Assembly (NCBI GenBank): GCA_934692455.1
Contig: CAKUTY010000024.1
Location: 1-13,756, forward strand
DNA length: 13,756 nt
Reading direction: 5' to 3'
Source: an uncultured Erysipelotrichaceae bacterium
GTDB taxonomy: Bacteria; Bacillota_I; Bacilli_A; Erysipelotrichales; Erysipelotrichaceae
Shown: one piece after another, positions 12,562 through 13,756 of the stretch
Position numbering within the stretch: position 1 is the stretch's first letter
Layout of the letters: each line of letters opens with the position of its first letter
Translations under genes and position numbers: made by a program
Notes under the pieces: model-generated
Databases searched by the model: none
Seen by the model: only the letters and a program-made list of their open reading frames with translations
Told to the model about the DNA's origin: nothing

Positions 12562-13752
12562 TTAGTTAGTATAGTTATCAAAGTAACCTTGGATCCAAAC
12601 AATAGGTGTACCCTTATCACCAGAACCTGATGTTAAATCACATAGTGAACCAATCAAGTCTGTTAATTGACGAGGAGTAGTACCTTGAGATGCCATGTTA
12701 CCTACAAGATTACCATCTTTATGTTTAATTCTTTCAGAAATAGCTTCTTTTAATGCTTCGCCACTTAAGTCCTTGAAATCATTATCAGCTAAGTATTTTA
12801 ATTTTAATTCATTAGGTGTACCGATAAGACCATCCGTGAATGCAGGTGATACAACTGGGTCTGCAAGTTCCCAAATCTTACCTTGAGGATCCTTGAAGGC
12901 GCCATCACCATATACCATTACTTCAACATGCTTACCAGTCTTATCCAATAATTGTTTTTGAATATCTAATACTAGATCTTTACATTCATTAGGGAATAAC
13001 TTGATAGTATCTTCAGTAGATTTGTTAGAACCTAATAGACCATATTTTGTGTTATAACCACTACCATCAACTGATTCAGTTAGGATGTCATCAAGACCAT
13101 ATACTACTTTAGCACCATTAGCTTTTAAGATACGTTTAGTACGTGCTCTTGTGTGGATATCGCATGTTAATACTTTATCTGTATAATCAAGAATTGCTTT
13201 TGCTTGGTTAGCGAAGATAACTTCAACTTCACAACCTTCAGCTTTAATTAAAGAAGAATAGTAGTCAACATAGTCAACACCTGTGAATTCATGCTTGTTT
13301 TCACCAAATAGTTCACGGTATTTTTCAAGACTTAATACATCACTATATGGGTTAACACCTTTTTCATCGATTAAGTCTAAAGAGATTAATTGATTACCAA
13401 CTTCATCACTAGGATAGCTTAACATTAATACAATTTTCTTAGCACCTCTAGCGATACCTTTTAAACAAATAGAGAAACGATTTCTAGATGTGATTGGGAA
13501 AATAACACCAATAGTATCTTTACCAAATTTGTTTTCAACATCTTTAGCGATAGCGTCAATACTTGCATAGTTGCCTTGTGATCTAGCTACTACTGATTCA
13601 GTAACTGAAATAACATCACGATCTCTAATTTCGATATTTTCGCTTTCAGCTGCTTCAATGATGCTGTCAACAACAATTTTAGCTAAATCATCACCTTCTC
13701 TGATGATTGGGCATCTTACTCCTCTAGAAACTGTACCAATTTTTCTTTCCAT
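12562..13752 (-). CDS. CofE-like coenzyme F420-0:L-glutamate ligase homologue
   Basis: 396-aa protein of the CofE/FbiB-type ligase family. In methanogens and actinobacteria CofE adds glutamate to F420-0 using GTP. Visible family features are the N-terminal GVRCPIIREGDDL, the DRDVISVTESVVARSQG segment (43-59), SRNRFSICLKGIARGA (89-104) and VMVYGDGAFKDPQGKIWELADP (279-300). At 396 residues it is longer than the roughly 250-residue archaeal CofE. The product may be a different gamma-glutamyl or peptide-like ligation, since no other F420 gene lies in the window and low-GC gut Firmicutes are not known F420 producers. The ATG is four bases from the window edge, so its ribosome site cannot be seen, but the N-terminus matches the family start. 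Transcription ends at a hairpin beyond the stop. Lysine use is mixed but AAG-rich, fitting the core genome. Confidence 0.85.
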   Translation of the reverse strand: MERKIGTVSRGVRCPIIREGDDLAKIVVDSIIEAAESENIEIRDRDVISVTESVVARSQGNYASIDAIAKDVENKFGKDTIGVIFPITSRNRFSICLKGIARGAKKIVLMLSYPSDEVGNQLISLDLIDEKGVNPYSDVLSLEKYRELFGENKHEFTGVDYVDYYSSLIKAEGCEVEVIFANQAKAILDYTDKVLTCDIHTRARTKRILKANGAKVVYGLDDILTESVDGSGYNTKYGLLGSNKSTEDTIKLFPNECKDLVLDIQKQLLDKTGKHVEVMVYGDGAFKDPQGKIWELADPVVSPAFTDGLIGTPNELKLKYLADNDFKDLSGEALKEAISERIKHKDGNLVGNMASQGTTPRQLTDLIGSLCDLTSGSGDKGTPIVWIQGYFDNYTN

Positions 13753-13756
13753 AATA

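Overview
The window is low-GC DNA that reads like a gut Firmicute, most likely an Erysipelotrichia-type organism. This is inferred from four things: a lysine T-box ahead of lysS, a bile salt hydrolase without a signal peptide, a CofE-like ligase, and an AAG-rich core codon style beside AAA-rich accessory genes. No species can be named from the sequence alone.

Layout. 1-1210: a solo IS605-type tnpB (minus) with structured DNA at its 3' end that should be its guide RNA. 1300-1940: a working minus-strand tRNA array (Asn-GTT, Glu-TTC, Lys-CTT; 1439-1680) with its own promoter and terminator, flanked on both sides by four decayed plus-strand copies of the same tRNAs in the same order. The plus/minus/plus arrangement looks like the remains of a tandem inversion duplication. 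2028-4284: a two-gene operon of a metal-dependent amidohydrolase and an aldo/keto reductase. It converges on a bile salt hydrolase (4297-5244, minus) over one shared hairpin that contains both stop codons. 5300-7455: Lys-specific T-box riboswitch and lysS, whose product carries an extra C-terminal EMAPII-type tRNA-binding domain. 7513-8442: a MerR-family regulator behind a promoter with a 19-bp spacer and a dyad, the hallmark of MerR autoregulation.

8546-12492 is an accessory block built around AbiE-type toxin-antitoxin parts. It holds a solo AbiEi-like protein with a RelB-like tail, a relic copy of the abiE operator and leader with no gene behind it, a small lipoprotein (minus), a fragment of a broken gene (minus), and then an apparently intact abiEi-abiEii pair. 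The pair sits behind two inverted-repeat operators that match the relic. The window ends with a CofE-like F420-0:glutamate ligase homologue (12562-13752, minus).

How the parts relate: LysRS, its Lys T-box and a tRNA-Lys gene are all present, but the latter is 4 kb away. The AbiE pair is expected to be self-regulated by its antitoxin through the TTCGGCAGTA/TACTGCCGAA dyads. The tRNA block and the AbiE block both show repeated local duplication followed by decay, and these are the most informative parts of the window.
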